Shown here one piece after another: positions 17,916 through 26,225 of a stretch of DNA of 64,000 bases. The position numbers and the translations under genes were made by a program. The first letter of the stretch is position 1; the number at the start of each line of letters is the position of its first letter. Source of the DNA: Tatumella morbirosei (lineage in GTDB: Bacteria > Pseudomonadota > Gammaproteobacteria > Enterobacterales > Enterobacteriaceae); NCBI RefSeq assembly GCF_000757425.2, contig NZ_JPKR02000003.1:1488001-1552000 (forward strand). The letters run 5' to 3'. The notes under the pieces are model-generated. The model had not been told where the DNA came from. It made no database searches and worked only from the letters and a program-made list of their open reading frames with translations.

Positions 17916-19187
17916 TCAGGCGACAGTCTTATACTGTTCAGCCACCTGCTGAATCGCCAGCAGGTAGGCACGGAATGCTAACGCGACATCATCTGTAATG
18001 ACCGACTCATCAGGATGATGGCTGATACCGCCGGCACAGCGGACAAACAGCATGGCAACCGGCCAGCATTCGGCAATCGCGATCGCATCATGCCCCGCCC
18101 CACTGGGAAGTAACATCGATTTCCCCTGGACTTCTGTCACCGCATCGGTCAGTGCCTGTTGCAACCGTTTATCACAGGCGGTCGCCGGGATACCATAGAA
18201 CTCTTCAGCACTGAACTGTAATCCACGCCGCAGCGCAATTTGCTTCCCCTGCTCCAGCAACGTTTCCAGCAGATCCGCCAGCGGTTCATCCTGCGGTCCA
18301 CGGATATCCAGCGACAGATTTGCTTCTCCGGCAATCACATTAACGGCTCCCGGTGCACAGGAAATGGTACCCACAGTGGCCACCAGCTGAGAGCCGCGCT
18401 GTTGAGTACAGCTTTCGATAAACACCATCCATTCTGCCGCCGCCGCCAGGGCATCTTTACGATGAGTCATCGGAACCGTACCGGCGTGTCCGGCAAGCCC
18501 GGTAAAGCGACAGTTTAGTCGCTTCGCCCCATTAATAGCCGTCACCACCCCGAGTGCCAGTCCGGCATCTTCCAGGCAAGGTCCCTGCTCAATATGCAAC
18601 TCCAGATAGGCAACGATATCTTCAGGTCGCCGTGCTGCTCCGCCGATTTTCGCCGCATCCAGCCCACAAGCCTGCATGGCCTGAGCGACCGTAATACCTT
18701 CGGCATCGGGATGACTCACCCAGGATTCCGGCCAGCGCCCGGTGATCCCTCGACTCCCCAGCAAGGTAATACCAAACCGGGTGCCTTCTTCATCGGCAAA
18801 ACCAACCACTTCAACAGCGACCGGCAAACGGATATTTTGCTGATTCAGCCAACTGACGGTCTCAATAGCCGTTAATACCCCCAGCGGACCATCATAACGA
18901 CCAGCGTTTCTGACGCTATCCAGATGGGAGCCCAGCAGGATTGCCGGAGCACCGGCAGTCTGACCTTCGTAACGGCCGCAAATATTTCCCACTTCATCCT
19001 GCCACGTCCGCATACCTGCCGCCTGCATCCACTCAGCTACCTGCTGATTGGCCCGCAGGTGCTCTGGCGACAGATAAACACGGGTTAGCTGACCCTGTGT
19101 TTCACTAATGGCTGCCAGTTCATCACTGCGGGTCATCACACGATGACCCGCCTGCTGTGCCTGAACAGGACTCATCCGGTTATCCAT
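17916..19187 (-). CDS. hpxK: Allantoate amidohydrolase (M20 family)
   Basis: A zinc-dependent amidohydrolase that opens allantoate to ureidoglycine, ammonia and CO2. The protein has 423 residues. M20 metal-ligand motifs follow in order: LLGSHLDSVRNAGRYDGPLGV (about residues 85-105), FADEEGTRF, LHIEQGP, and SGAGHDA near the C-terminus. Hydantoinase/carbamoylase relatives share these motifs, so the substrate rests on context: the same operon carries uraH, uraD and the ureidoglycine aminotransferase. The ATG overlaps the upstream hpxJ stop by eight bases. Symbol follows the Klebsiella hpxFGHIJK cluster, from memory. Confidence 0.85.
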   Translation of the reverse strand: MDNRMSPVQAQQAGHRVMTRSDELAAISETQGQLTRVYLSPEHLRANQQVAEWMQAAGMRTWQDEVGNICGRYEGQTAGAPAILLGSHLDSVRNAGRYDGPLGVLTAIETVSWLNQQNIRLPVAVEVVGFADEEGTRFGITLLGSRGITGRWPESWVSHPDAEGITVAQAMQACGLDAAKIGGAARRPEDIVAYLELHIEQGPCLEDAGLALGVVTAINGAKRLNCRFTGLAGHAGTVPMTHRKDALAAAAEWMVFIESCTQQRGSQLVATVGTISCAPGAVNVIAGEANLSLDIRGPQDEPLADLLETLLEQGKQIALRRGLQFSAEEFYGIPATACDKRLQQALTDAVTEVQGKSMLLPSGAGHDAIAIAECWPVAMLFVRCAGGISHHPDESVITDDVALAFRAYLLAIQQVAEQYKTVA

Positions 19188-20424
19188 GGTTGCCTTCCGT
19201 CTGATAATGCTCCCAGGCTGCCTGCATTGCCGCCCCCTGGACTGTGCTGTATTTCAGCTGATTAAGTACTGCTTCAAGTGCCGTCAACGTCTGCAACACA
19301 CACTGCTTACGGGCGTTATAACCCATGGTGCCAATTCGCCAGACTTTACCGTGCAGCGGGCCAAAGGAAGTGCCGATTTCGATACCAAAATCGTTTAGCA
19401 TCATGCTGCGAACCTGGTCTCCGTTCACCTGTTGTGGGATAACCACTCCCAGCACATTATTCATTTTATGACTGATATCACCGAAAACCTCTAACCCCAT
19501 GGCCTGAATGCCCTTCAGCATGGCATCACCATGCAGTTTATGCCGGGCAATCCCCGCTTCCAGACCTTCCTGCAGAATAATTTGTGCACATTCCCGGGCG
19601 GCAAAGAGTGCACTGGTGGCTTCAGTGTGGTGATTTAATCGCTCCGGCCCCCAGTAATCCATGATCATTCCCAGATCAAAATAGTTGGAATAGATCATTT
19701 CCTCGTCGCCGTCCTGGTGATCGACGGTACGGATCCCCTGCTCGACCCGCTTGCGCTGACGGATAACCGCTTCCATCGCCGGGCTCAGGGTCACCGGAGA
19801 GGTTCCGGAAGGCCCCCCCAGACATTTTTGCATCCCGGCAGAAACGGCATCCAGCCCCCATGCATCGGTTTCCAGTGCGTTGCCGCCCAGGGATGCCGTA
19901 GCATCGGTATAGAACAGTACGTCATATTTACGGCAGATCGCCCCCAGTTCATTCAGGGGTTGCAGCATCGTGGTGGAAGTGTCGCCTTGTACGGTCAGTA
20001 ATAGCCGTGGTCTGATTTTACGAATCGCATCTTCAATCTGATCGGCGGTAAACACCTCACCCCACGGGACTTCAATGGTATGAACTTCTGCGCGACAGCG
20101 GTGGGCTATTTCACATAACAGGTGTCCGAACCGACCGAATACCGGCACCAGCACCTTATCGCCAGGTTTAATCGCCGAGACTAAAATCGCTTCAATTCCG
20201 GCACGGGAGGTTCCGTTCACCAGCATGGTCCACTGATTTTGGGTACAAAACACCCCGCGATACAGTGACATCACCTCATTCATATAGCCGGTCATCGCCG
20301 GATCATACTGGCCGAGTAACTGGCTGGACATTGCCCGCAATACCTGAGGGTAAGCGTTAATCGGGCCCGGGCCCATCAGTAAGCGTTGTGGTGGATTTAA
20401 GGGTGAAAACTGGCTGAGTTCCAT
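19180..20424 (-). CDS. hpxJ: Ureidoglycine-glyoxylate aminotransferase
   Basis: A PLP-dependent class V aminotransferase that moves the amino group of ureidoglycine onto an oxo acid such as glyoxylate, producing oxalurate. It has 414 residues. LLMGPGPINAYPQVLRAM opens the fold, TDATASLGG holds the PLP-contacting aspartate, and GMQKCLGGPSG carries the Schiff-base lysine. Alanine-glyoxylate and serine-pyruvate aminotransferases look similar; the allantoate amidohydrolase next door favours the ureidoglycine role, as for Klebsiella HpxJ and Bacillus PucG. Confidence 0.85.
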   Translation of the reverse strand: MELSQFSPLNPPQRLLMGPGPINAYPQVLRAMSSQLLGQYDPAMTGYMNEVMSLYRGVFCTQNQWTMLVNGTSRAGIEAILVSAIKPGDKVLVPVFGRFGHLLCEIAHRCRAEVHTIEVPWGEVFTADQIEDAIRKIRPRLLLTVQGDTSTTMLQPLNELGAICRKYDVLFYTDATASLGGNALETDAWGLDAVSAGMQKCLGGPSGTSPVTLSPAMEAVIRQRKRVEQGIRTVDHQDGDEEMIYSNYFDLGMIMDYWGPERLNHHTEATSALFAARECAQIILQEGLEAGIARHKLHGDAMLKGIQAMGLEVFGDISHKMNNVLGVVIPQQVNGDQVRSMMLNDFGIEIGTSFGPLHGKVWRIGTMGYNARKQCVLQTLTALEAVLNQLKYSTVQGAAMQAAWEHYQTEGNHG

Positions 20425-20447
20425 AACTCGTTCCTTTGAAATTGAGG

Positions 20448-21179
20448 TTACAAATGAACCGACGAGATAAATTGCTTCAGTTCGGCCGTGGCTGGCTGAG
20501 CAAACAGCGTTTTACTGTCACCCTGCTCCCAGACTTTTCCCTGGTGCATAAACACGACCCGGTCCCCGACATTTCTGGCGAAATTCATCTCATGAGTGAC
20601 CAGAATGAGTGTCATACCATCAGCCGCTAATTGTTCCAGCACGCGTAAAACTTCACCCACCAGCTCCGGGTCAAGCGCAGAGGTAATTTCATCACATAAC
20701 AGCACTTTGGGGTTCATCGCCAGTGCCCTGGCGATGGCGACACGCTGTTGCTGACCTCCGGACAGACTGGCGGGTGAATAATGAATACGTTCACCCAAAC
20801 CGACCTTCTCCAGCATCCTGGTGGCCAGTTCCTGACTTTCGGCTTTAGATTTCTTCAACACCAGACGTGGTGCCAGCATCACATTCTCCAGAGCCGTCAT
20901 ATGCGGGAACAGATTAAAACTCTGAAACACCATCCCCACAGACTGACTGATGGTTTTCGCCTGGCTGTCCTGGCTGGTGATGGTCATCCCTCCCAGCTTG
21001 ATGCTCCCTTCCTGGTAACTTTCCAGTCCGTTGATGCAACGCAGCAGAGTACTTTTCCCGGAACCACTCCGGCCAATAATGGAAACCACTTCTCCGGCAT
21101 CGATATCCAGATCGATACCTTTCAGCACATGGTTATCACCGTAATACTTTTGCATCTGATTAATGGTGATGAGAGGCAT
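20448..21179 (-). CDS. Polar-amino-acid-type ABC transporter ATPase of the purine/allantoin operon
   Basis: The ATPase has Walker A GRSGSGKST, signature LSGGQQQRVAIARAL, Walker B VLLCDEITSALDPE and the switch histidine in LVTHEM. I chose the ATG at 21179 (MPLITINQMQKYY), which gives 243 residues, the GlnQ/HisP family length; a frame extension to 21284 would lie in the permease gene. The start overlaps the permease end by 20 bases. It probably powers uptake of an ureide or related compound, because it lies in the operon for their breakdown. It corresponds to part of Klebsiella hpxFGHI, but I cannot assign which letter. Confidence 0.88.
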   Translation of the reverse strand: MPLITINQMQKYYGDNHVLKGIDLDIDAGEVVSIIGRSGSGKSTLLRCINGLESYQEGSIKLGGMTITSQDSQAKTISQSVGMVFQSFNLFPHMTALENVMLAPRLVLKKSKAESQELATRMLEKVGLGERIHYSPASLSGGQQQRVAIARALAMNPKVLLCDEITSALDPELVGEVLRVLEQLAADGMTLILVTHEMNFARNVGDRVVFMHQGKVWEQGDSKTLFAQPATAELKQFISSVHL

Positions 21180-21816
21180 CGAATTTCTTCTCCAGGTATT
21201 GGCTGTAACGGGACAGCGGATAACACAAAATAAAGTAACCCAGCGCCACCAGCGCAAAAACTTTAAACGGCTCAAAGGTGACATTGGTTAGCATGGTGCC
21301 AGCTTTCATTATCTCGACAAAGCCGATCACCGAGGCCAGCGCGGTGCCTTTGATCACCTGAACGGCGAAGCCCACTGTCGGCGCAATAGCGATTCGCAGA
21401 GCCTGCGGAATAATCACATGCAACAGCGTCTGTCCAAAACTCAGCCCAATACAGCGGCAGGCTTCCCATTGGCCTTTGGGTAGCGCCCGAATGCTGCCAT
21501 ACCAGATATCAAGTAAATACGCACTGGTATACAGAGTCAGCGCCAGTGAAGCAGCTGTCCAGGGAGAAACATCAATGCCGAACAGCGCTACACCGAAAAA
21601 TGCCAGAAACAGCTGCATCAGTAAGGGTGTCCCCTGAAATAACCCGCAGTAGCCACGCACCAGCAACTGCAGGCTACGGTAACGGCTCATCCGAAATAAC
21701 AGTAACGGGATGGTTGTCAGGGTGCCTCCGATAAACGCCACTAAAGACAACAGCACCGTCCAGCGTCCTGCGAGTAATAAGTTGCGGATAATATCCCAGT
21801 CCGAAAACGTCATCAT
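21160..21816 (-). CDS. Polar-amino-acid-type ABC transporter permease (second)
   Basis: An inner-membrane permease of the His/Glu/Gln/Arg family with about five spans. The ATPase-contacting loop appears as IRALPKGQWEACRCIGLSFG, the EAA motif. I chose the ATG at 21816, whose first bases overlap the stop of the preceding permease (ATGA). ATGs at 21837 and 21813 are possible alternatives. It has 218 residues. It likely forms a heterodimer with the permease encoded just before it. Confidence 0.86.
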   Translation of the reverse strand: MMTFSDWDIIRNLLLAGRWTVLLSLVAFIGGTLTTIPLLLFRMSRYRSLQLLVRGYCGLFQGTPLLMQLFLAFFGVALFGIDVSPWTAASLALTLYTSAYLLDIWYGSIRALPKGQWEACRCIGLSFGQTLLHVIIPQALRIAIAPTVGFAVQVIKGTALASVIGFVEIMKAGTMLTNVTFEPFKVFALVALGYFILCYPLSRYSQYLEKKFDASHHH

Positions 21817-22481
21817 ACTGAAGTTACCCCCAACCACCGGCGTCCGGCCATTAACAGCAACTGACGCATCCCAATGGAAAGCAGCAAATAAATTGCCGTC
21901 GTCACCAGGTAAACCTCAAAGCTCAGAAAGGTCCGTGACTGAATCAGGCTGCTTTGAAAAGTCAGCTCCTGATATGACACCTGAGACACTACCGAGGATC
22001 CCAGCATCACAATAATGCATTGCCCAACCAGTGAAGGGTAAATGCGCTGTAACGCCGGGGGTAAAATGACCCGGGTGAAAGTCTGTAACCGGGTAAACCC
22101 TAACACCCGGCATGCTTCCCACTGTCCTTTCGGTGTCACCTGAATCCCGGCCCGAATAATCTCGGTACTGTAGGCCCCCAGATTAATAATCATCGTCAGT
22201 AGCGCGGCTTCCCCTGCCGTCAGCCTGATACCCACATTTGGCAGTCCAAAGACAATAAAAAATAACTGCACCATAAACGGAGTATTTCGGATAATCGCGA
22301 CATATCCGGCCCACAGGCGACTGAACACGGTCAGCTTTCCGCTGCGTAAAGCCGCACCGAAAATCCCCAGCGCAATCCCGCCCACGGTAGCCAGAAAACT
22401 TAACTGGATGGTCACCCATAGTCCCGAAAGCAGTTCCTGCCGATACGGCCAGAGCGCCGGGAAATTAAGATGCTCGGTCAT
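21813..22481 (-). CDS. Polar-amino-acid-type ABC transporter permease (first)
   Basis: A 222-residue inner-membrane permease of the same family, with the EAA loop IQVTPKGQWEACRVLGFTRLQ and RNTPFMVQLFF near residue 70. It starts eight bases after the binding-protein stop and overlaps the next permease by four bases. The tight packing shows one transcription unit. The transported substrate is inferred from context to be a purine-ring-opening product, not proven. Confidence 0.87.
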   Translation of the reverse strand: MTEHLNFPALWPYRQELLSGLWVTIQLSFLATVGGIALGIFGAALRSGKLTVFSRLWAGYVAIIRNTPFMVQLFFIVFGLPNVGIRLTAGEAALLTMIINLGAYSTEIIRAGIQVTPKGQWEACRVLGFTRLQTFTRVILPPALQRIYPSLVGQCIIVMLGSSVVSQVSYQELTFQSSLIQSRTFLSFEVYLVTTAIYLLLSIGMRQLLLMAGRRWLGVTSV

Positions 22482-22489
22482 AGCGGCCC

Positions 22490-23275
22490 TTATTTCCCTA
22501 AATCAGCCGGTAGCGGTGCTTTCATCCATTTTTCTGACATCTGATTTAAGGTGCCATCTTTGATTCCACGGGCTATCAGGGTATTGACTTCCTGTTTCAG
22601 CGCCGGTTCGTCTTTTCTCAGGCCGATATAGCAGGGAGAGTCTTTGAGCATAAACTGAGCGACGGGGGCATCAGAAGGATGCTGACGGGCGATAGCCGCA
22701 ACCACCAGATTACCGGTAGCGACATACTGAACCTGACCAGAAAGGTAGGCCGACAGTGTGGTATTGTTGTCTTCATAACGCTGAATAGTGACATCTTTCG
22801 GGGCGATACCGGTCAGTACCATATCTTCCACCGCACCACGGGTTACCCCGACGGTTTTGCCACTCAGGGCTGACACATCTTTTAGCGTCTGACCTTTAGG
22901 ACCGAAAACCCCCAGGAAGAAAGGCGCGTAGGCGTTGCTGAAATCGATCACTTTTTCACGTTCAGCATTTTTCCCCAGGCTGGAAATCACCAAATCAACT
23001 TTGTCAGTCTGCAGATAAGCCACACGGTTAGCACTGCTTACCGGCACCATCTGTAACTTTAGTTTCATCTCCTTTGCCAGGTATCTGGCCATGTCAATAT
23101 CATAACCTTGCGGCTGGAGATCGGTGCCAACAGATCCAAAGGGTGCAAAATCCTGTGGCACCGCAATACGAATGACACCTCTTTTCTGAATATCCTGCCA
23201 TTGGTCAGCAAGGGCCATGCTGGTTTGAGCCGCCAGTAGAGCCACTCCCGCAAATACCATCATCAACTTTTTCAT
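22490..23275 (-). CDS. Periplasmic solute-binding protein of the purine/allantoin ABC transporter
   Basis: A family-3 solute-binding protein of 261 residues. The start at 23275 (MKKLMMVFAGVALLAAQTSMA) gives a clean signal peptide cut near ALA-DQ, with AGAGGAAA as ribosome binding site; an extension to 23329 is rejected. IRIAVPQDFAPFGSVG, GYDIDMARYLA, DLVISSLGKNAEREKVIDFS and GKTVGVTRGAVED are the standard ligand-lobe segments. It is the first gene of the eight-gene operon and sits about 50 bases behind a consensus sigma-54 promoter. Confidence 0.9.
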   Translation of the reverse strand: MKKLMMVFAGVALLAAQTSMALADQWQDIQKRGVIRIAVPQDFAPFGSVGTDLQPQGYDIDMARYLAKEMKLKLQMVPVSSANRVAYLQTDKVDLVISSLGKNAEREKVIDFSNAYAPFFLGVFGPKGQTLKDVSALSGKTVGVTRGAVEDMVLTGIAPKDVTIQRYEDNNTTLSAYLSGQVQYVATGNLVVAAIARQHPSDAPVAQFMLKDSPCYIGLRKDEPALKQEVNTLIARGIKDGTLNQMSEKWMKAPLPADLGK

Positions 23276-23324
23276 ATTTTCCTCTGGCCACAATTGAAAC
23301 AAAAGATTCTTATGAATTGATGTT

Positions 23325-23340
23325 TGCAACTAATGTGCCA
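23325..23340 (-). promoter_or_regulatory. Sigma-54 (RpoN) promoter of the transporter-hpxJK-uraDH operon
   Basis: Reading leftward the sequence is TGGCACATTAGTTGCA, an exact match to the sigma-54 consensus TGGCAC-N5-TTGCA with the -24 GG and -12 GC at proper spacing. It lies about 50 bases before the first operon gene. Two NtrC-like sites are found about 85-135 bases upstream. Confidence 0.9.
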
Positions 23341-23424
23341 GAAGCACGGAGAAAAAAAATTATTTAAAACCAGTATGGTTTAGCGAAAGTTTGAGTTACC
23401 GGTCTTTTTTGATTGCAGCGCTTC

Positions 23425-23458
23425 GCACAAAAACAATGCAATGCACCATAACGGCGCC
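23425..23458 (-). promoter_or_regulatory. NtrC-like enhancer sites
   Basis: At 23442-23458 TGCACC, five bases, GGCGCC matches the NtrC dyad (TGCACC-N5-GGTGCA) at 10 of 12 positions. At 23425-23439 a weaker dyad GCAC-N7-ATGC adjoins it. Their distance from the sigma-54 promoter fits enhancer action under nitrogen limitation. Confidence 0.65.
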
Positions 23459-23461
23459 CCA

Positions 23462-24301
23462 TTAACGTCTCTCCAGCTCGTCCAACTGCAGGTACAAATC
23501 GGCAATCTGATGAATCCGCTGTCGCCCTTCAGTCAACATTTCATGTAGTAAGGCATTTGACAGCAGATTGACCAGGCTCATTGCCGCACTGTAACTGTCA
23601 AATGCAGAAACGCTTTCCAGAGGGGCGGCCAGTTGCCAGCGTGCCAGGCCTTGCAAAACCGGCACCTGTGGCTCACTCAACAGCACTGTCGGAACAGACT
23701 GACGTTGCAGCTGTTCGAGTACCCGCCGGATAATCGATGGGCGCCGACGGAATCCCACCACCACCACCACATCTTCGTGACTGAGATCAGCCAGTTCTTC
23801 CGACAATGTTTGCCCCGGTGAGGGCAATAATGAGACCTGGCTTCTCACCTGCATCAGTTGCAGACGTAAGTGCATCGCGACAGGATAGGAGTTACGCAAG
23901 CCGATAATGACGACCCGCCTTGACTTGCTAAGTGACTGAATAATTTCGGTAAATTTCTGAGCATCAATCGCATTCGTCCAACTGGTCAGATTTGCCATTT
24001 CCTGCTTATAATGCCGGGCGAGTAACGTATTTCCCTGAACGGCATCACGATTATCCGTCAGAGGCATCCCTGACTGGCGTAATGTCCGCAGTTCATCATG
24101 CATATCTTTATATTTTTCATAGCCCAGCCGTTTGAATAACCGGCTGACGGTAGCTTTTGAAACTCCGCTCAGTCGGGCCAGCTCGGCACTGTTGTAACTG
24201 ATCAAATCATCGAAGTGATCAAAAACAAAATCAGCAACCCGTTTTTCCCGCGGAGATAACCGGGCGTAATGGCTTTCCAGCCGTTGATCAAGTTGTTTCA
24301 T
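23462..24301 (-). CDS. hpxU: RpiR-family transcriptional regulator (HpxU-like)
   Basis: A regulator with an N-terminal winged helix (ELARLSGVSKATVSRLFKRLG, about residues 40-60) and a C-terminal SIS sugar-phosphate-binding-like domain (RRVVIIGLRNSYPVAMHLRLQ; HEDVVVVVGFRR). The third of three consecutive ATGs (24301) has AGGA at the best spacing and gives 279 residues. From memory, Klebsiella HpxU is an RpiR-type repressor of the allantoate genes, and this gene lies in the same place, between the transporter operon and divergent hpxW. The effector is unknown from the sequence. Confidence 0.82.
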   Translation of the reverse strand: MKQLDQRLESHYARLSPREKRVADFVFDHFDDLISYNSAELARLSGVSKATVSRLFKRLGYEKYKDMHDELRTLRQSGMPLTDNRDAVQGNTLLARHYKQEMANLTSWTNAIDAQKFTEIIQSLSKSRRVVIIGLRNSYPVAMHLRLQLMQVRSQVSLLPSPGQTLSEELADLSHEDVVVVVGFRRRPSIIRRVLEQLQRQSVPTVLLSEPQVPVLQGLARWQLAAPLESVSAFDSYSAAMSLVNLLSNALLHEMLTEGRQRIHQIADLYLQLDELERR

Positions 24302-24317
24302 CATCATTCCTGCAACG

Positions 24318-24331
24318 TTTGTTACAACAAA
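24318..24331. promoter_or_regulatory. Palindromic operator candidate between hpxU and hpxW
   Basis: TTTGTTACAACAAA is a perfect 6-2-6 inverted repeat in the divergent hpxU/hpxW spacer. A related half-site, AACAAAAG, recurs at 23298-23305 just downstream of the sigma-54 promoter. It is a good candidate for the RpiR regulator's site. Confidence 0.5.
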
Positions 24332-24440
24332 AGCTAGCACAATTCGATCCATAGTGATGCGCGCCCACCGAAAATTCAGCAAAGCGGAACAAAAATTGCT
24401 AGGAAAGGGGTATCTCAGCAAGTCCTGTATTGAGGAACTC

Positions 24441-26027
24441 ATGAATCAAAGCAATATGGCTCCTAATGGTATGGCCGTCACGCCCCACCATCTGGCCAGC
24501 GAAAGTGCTCTGGCAGTGTTACGCCGTGGCGGTAACGCCATTGAAGCAATGGTCGCGGCAGCGGCAACTATCGCGGTGGTATATCCGCATATGAATGGCC
24601 TGGGGGGCGACAGTTTTTGGCTGATAGTCCCACCGGAAGGACAACCACTGGCTGTCGATGCCAGTGGTGCAGCAGGTAGCCTGGCGTCGGTTGAATTTTA
24701 CGCCGGCATGAACAGCATCCCTTATCGGGGTCCGAAAGCCTCACTGACCGTTGCCGGTACCGTCAGTGGCTGGCAGGAAGCACTGACCATTTCTGAAGAA
24801 CTGGGTTTCCCGCCCGCCTCTGTCGGAGACTTACTGGGGGATGCAATCCGCTACGCAACCGACGGCATTCCGGTGTCGCAGTCACAGGCCGCCGCCAGTT
24901 CAGCCAAACTCGGCGAATTGCAACACCAGCCCGGGTTTGCCGACACCTATCTTCCGGGCGGTCAGGTACCACAGGCCGGCAGCAGGTTTAAACAAACTGC
25001 GCTGGCCTCAACACTGAATACGCTTGCTGACCAGGGGCTTGACAGTTTTTATCGTGGTCCGCTGGCCGAAAAAATTGCCCGGGGAATGGCTGAACTGGGC
25101 ATGCCGGTTACGCTGAAAGATTTACAGCAACATCGTGCCCGCCGCCGATCCCCCCTGGAACTGCAACACAGTACAGGTACGCTGTATAATCTGACGCCAC
25201 CTACCCAGGGGCTGGTTTCGCTGGCTATTGCCGGCATCACCGATCGACTGGATATGCCGGCAGCAGATGAAGTCGGGAGTATCCACCGGATTGTTGAAGC
25301 GACCAAACAGGCTTTCAGCCTGCGGGATAAATACCTTACCGACCCGCGTGAAATGACCATTGACGCGCAAAGCTTGCTGAATACTGCCACACTCGATCAA
25401 CTGACCGCCCGCATTGATCTCACCCAAGCCGCTCCGACAGAAGGCCAGCGGAATCCCGGTGATACCGTGTGGATGGGTGTCATAGACAGCCAGGGCATGG
25501 CCGTGTCATTTATTCAAAGTCTGTATCATGAATTCGGCAGCGGAGTGGTCATTCCTGAAACCGGGCTTATCTGGCAGAACCGGGGAGCCTCTTTTACCCT
25601 GAAACCCGATCAGTTGTTGACCCTCGCGCCCGGCAAACAACCGTTCCACACGCTGAACCCGGCGGCAGCACGCCTGAATGATGGCCGTGTAATGGTCTAT
25701 GGTTCGATGGGCGGCGATGGTCAGCCACAAACTCAGGCCACTCTGTTTACCCGCCATATTCAGCAAAACATTCCTTTACAGCAGGCAATCTCGGCACCGC
25801 GCTGGTTACTCGGCCGCACCTGGGGACAATCATCAGAATCCCTCAAACTTGAAGGCCGTTTCAGTGAGAACGTGGTCGCGGCTCTGCGGGACATGGGACA
25901 CGATGTCGAAATTCTTGACGATTATAGCGAAGCCGTCGGCCATGCCGGAGCTATCGTACGGCACAGCAATGGCATGCTCGAAGGTGCGTATGATCCACGC
26001 AGCAACGGCAGTGCAGCAGGTTTCTGA
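24441..26027 (+). CDS. hpxW: Oxamate amidohydrolase (gamma-glutamyltransferase family)
   Basis: An Ntn-hydrolase of 528 residues. The gamma-glutamyltransferase fold is clear: AVLRRGGNAIEAMVAAA and NGLGGDSFWL in the first half, and the autoprocessing site before the nucleophile threonine in GDTVWMGVID (about residue 341). The start at 24441 has GAGGAA in front; a 29-codon extension to 24354 is rejected. Klebsiella HpxW, the same size, hydrolyses oxamate to oxalate and ammonia at the end of purine catabolism. No signal peptide is present, unlike periplasmic Ggt, which supports the cytosolic oxamate role. First gene of the hpxWXYZ operon. Confidence 0.87.
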   Translation: MNQSNMAPNGMAVTPHHLASESALAVLRRGGNAIEAMVAAAATIAVVYPHMNGLGGDSFWLIVPPEGQPLAVDASGAAGSLASVEFYAGMNSIPYRGPKASLTVAGTVSGWQEALTISEELGFPPASVGDLLGDAIRYATDGIPVSQSQAAASSAKLGELQHQPGFADTYLPGGQVPQAGSRFKQTALASTLNTLADQGLDSFYRGPLAEKIARGMAELGMPVTLKDLQQHRARRRSPLELQHSTGTLYNLTPPTQGLVSLAIAGITDRLDMPAADEVGSIHRIVEATKQAFSLRDKYLTDPREMTIDAQSLLNTATLDQLTARIDLTQAAPTEGQRNPGDTVWMGVIDSQGMAVSFIQSLYHEFGSGVVIPETGLIWQNRGASFTLKPDQLLTLAPGKQPFHTLNPAAARLNDGRVMVYGSMGGDGQPQTQATLFTRHIQQNIPLQQAISAPRWLLGRTWGQSSESLKLEGRFSENVVAALRDMGHDVEILDDYSEAVGHAGAIVRHSNGMLEGAYDPRSNGSAAGF

Positions 26028-26039
26028 GGAGAACACTTA

Positions 26040-26225
26040 ATGACACAACCCGTCGAATGGTCAGAATATCTGGCGCATATGGAAAAAATTTTAGACCTCG
26101 AACTGAACGAGGAGAGACGAGCGGAATTGCTGGTACAGATAACCCGGATTGCCGGTATGGCACAACCTCTGATGGACTATCCGCTGGATGATCGTCTGGA
26201 AATCGCAGGGGTCTACCGGTTATGA
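26040..26225 (+). CDS. hpxX: AtzG/GatC-like small subunit of the neighbouring amidase
   Basis: A 61-residue acidic helical protein (MTQPVEWSEYLAHMEKILDL). It belongs to the small family found beside AtzF/HpxY-type amidases, which works like GatC as a stabilising partner. GAGGAGAACAC precedes the ATG, and the stop overlaps the amidase start (ATGA). It has no catalytic motif of its own. Confidence 0.8.
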   Translation: MTQPVEWSEYLAHMEKILDLELNEERRAELLVQITRIAGMAQPLMDYPLDDRLEIAGVYRL

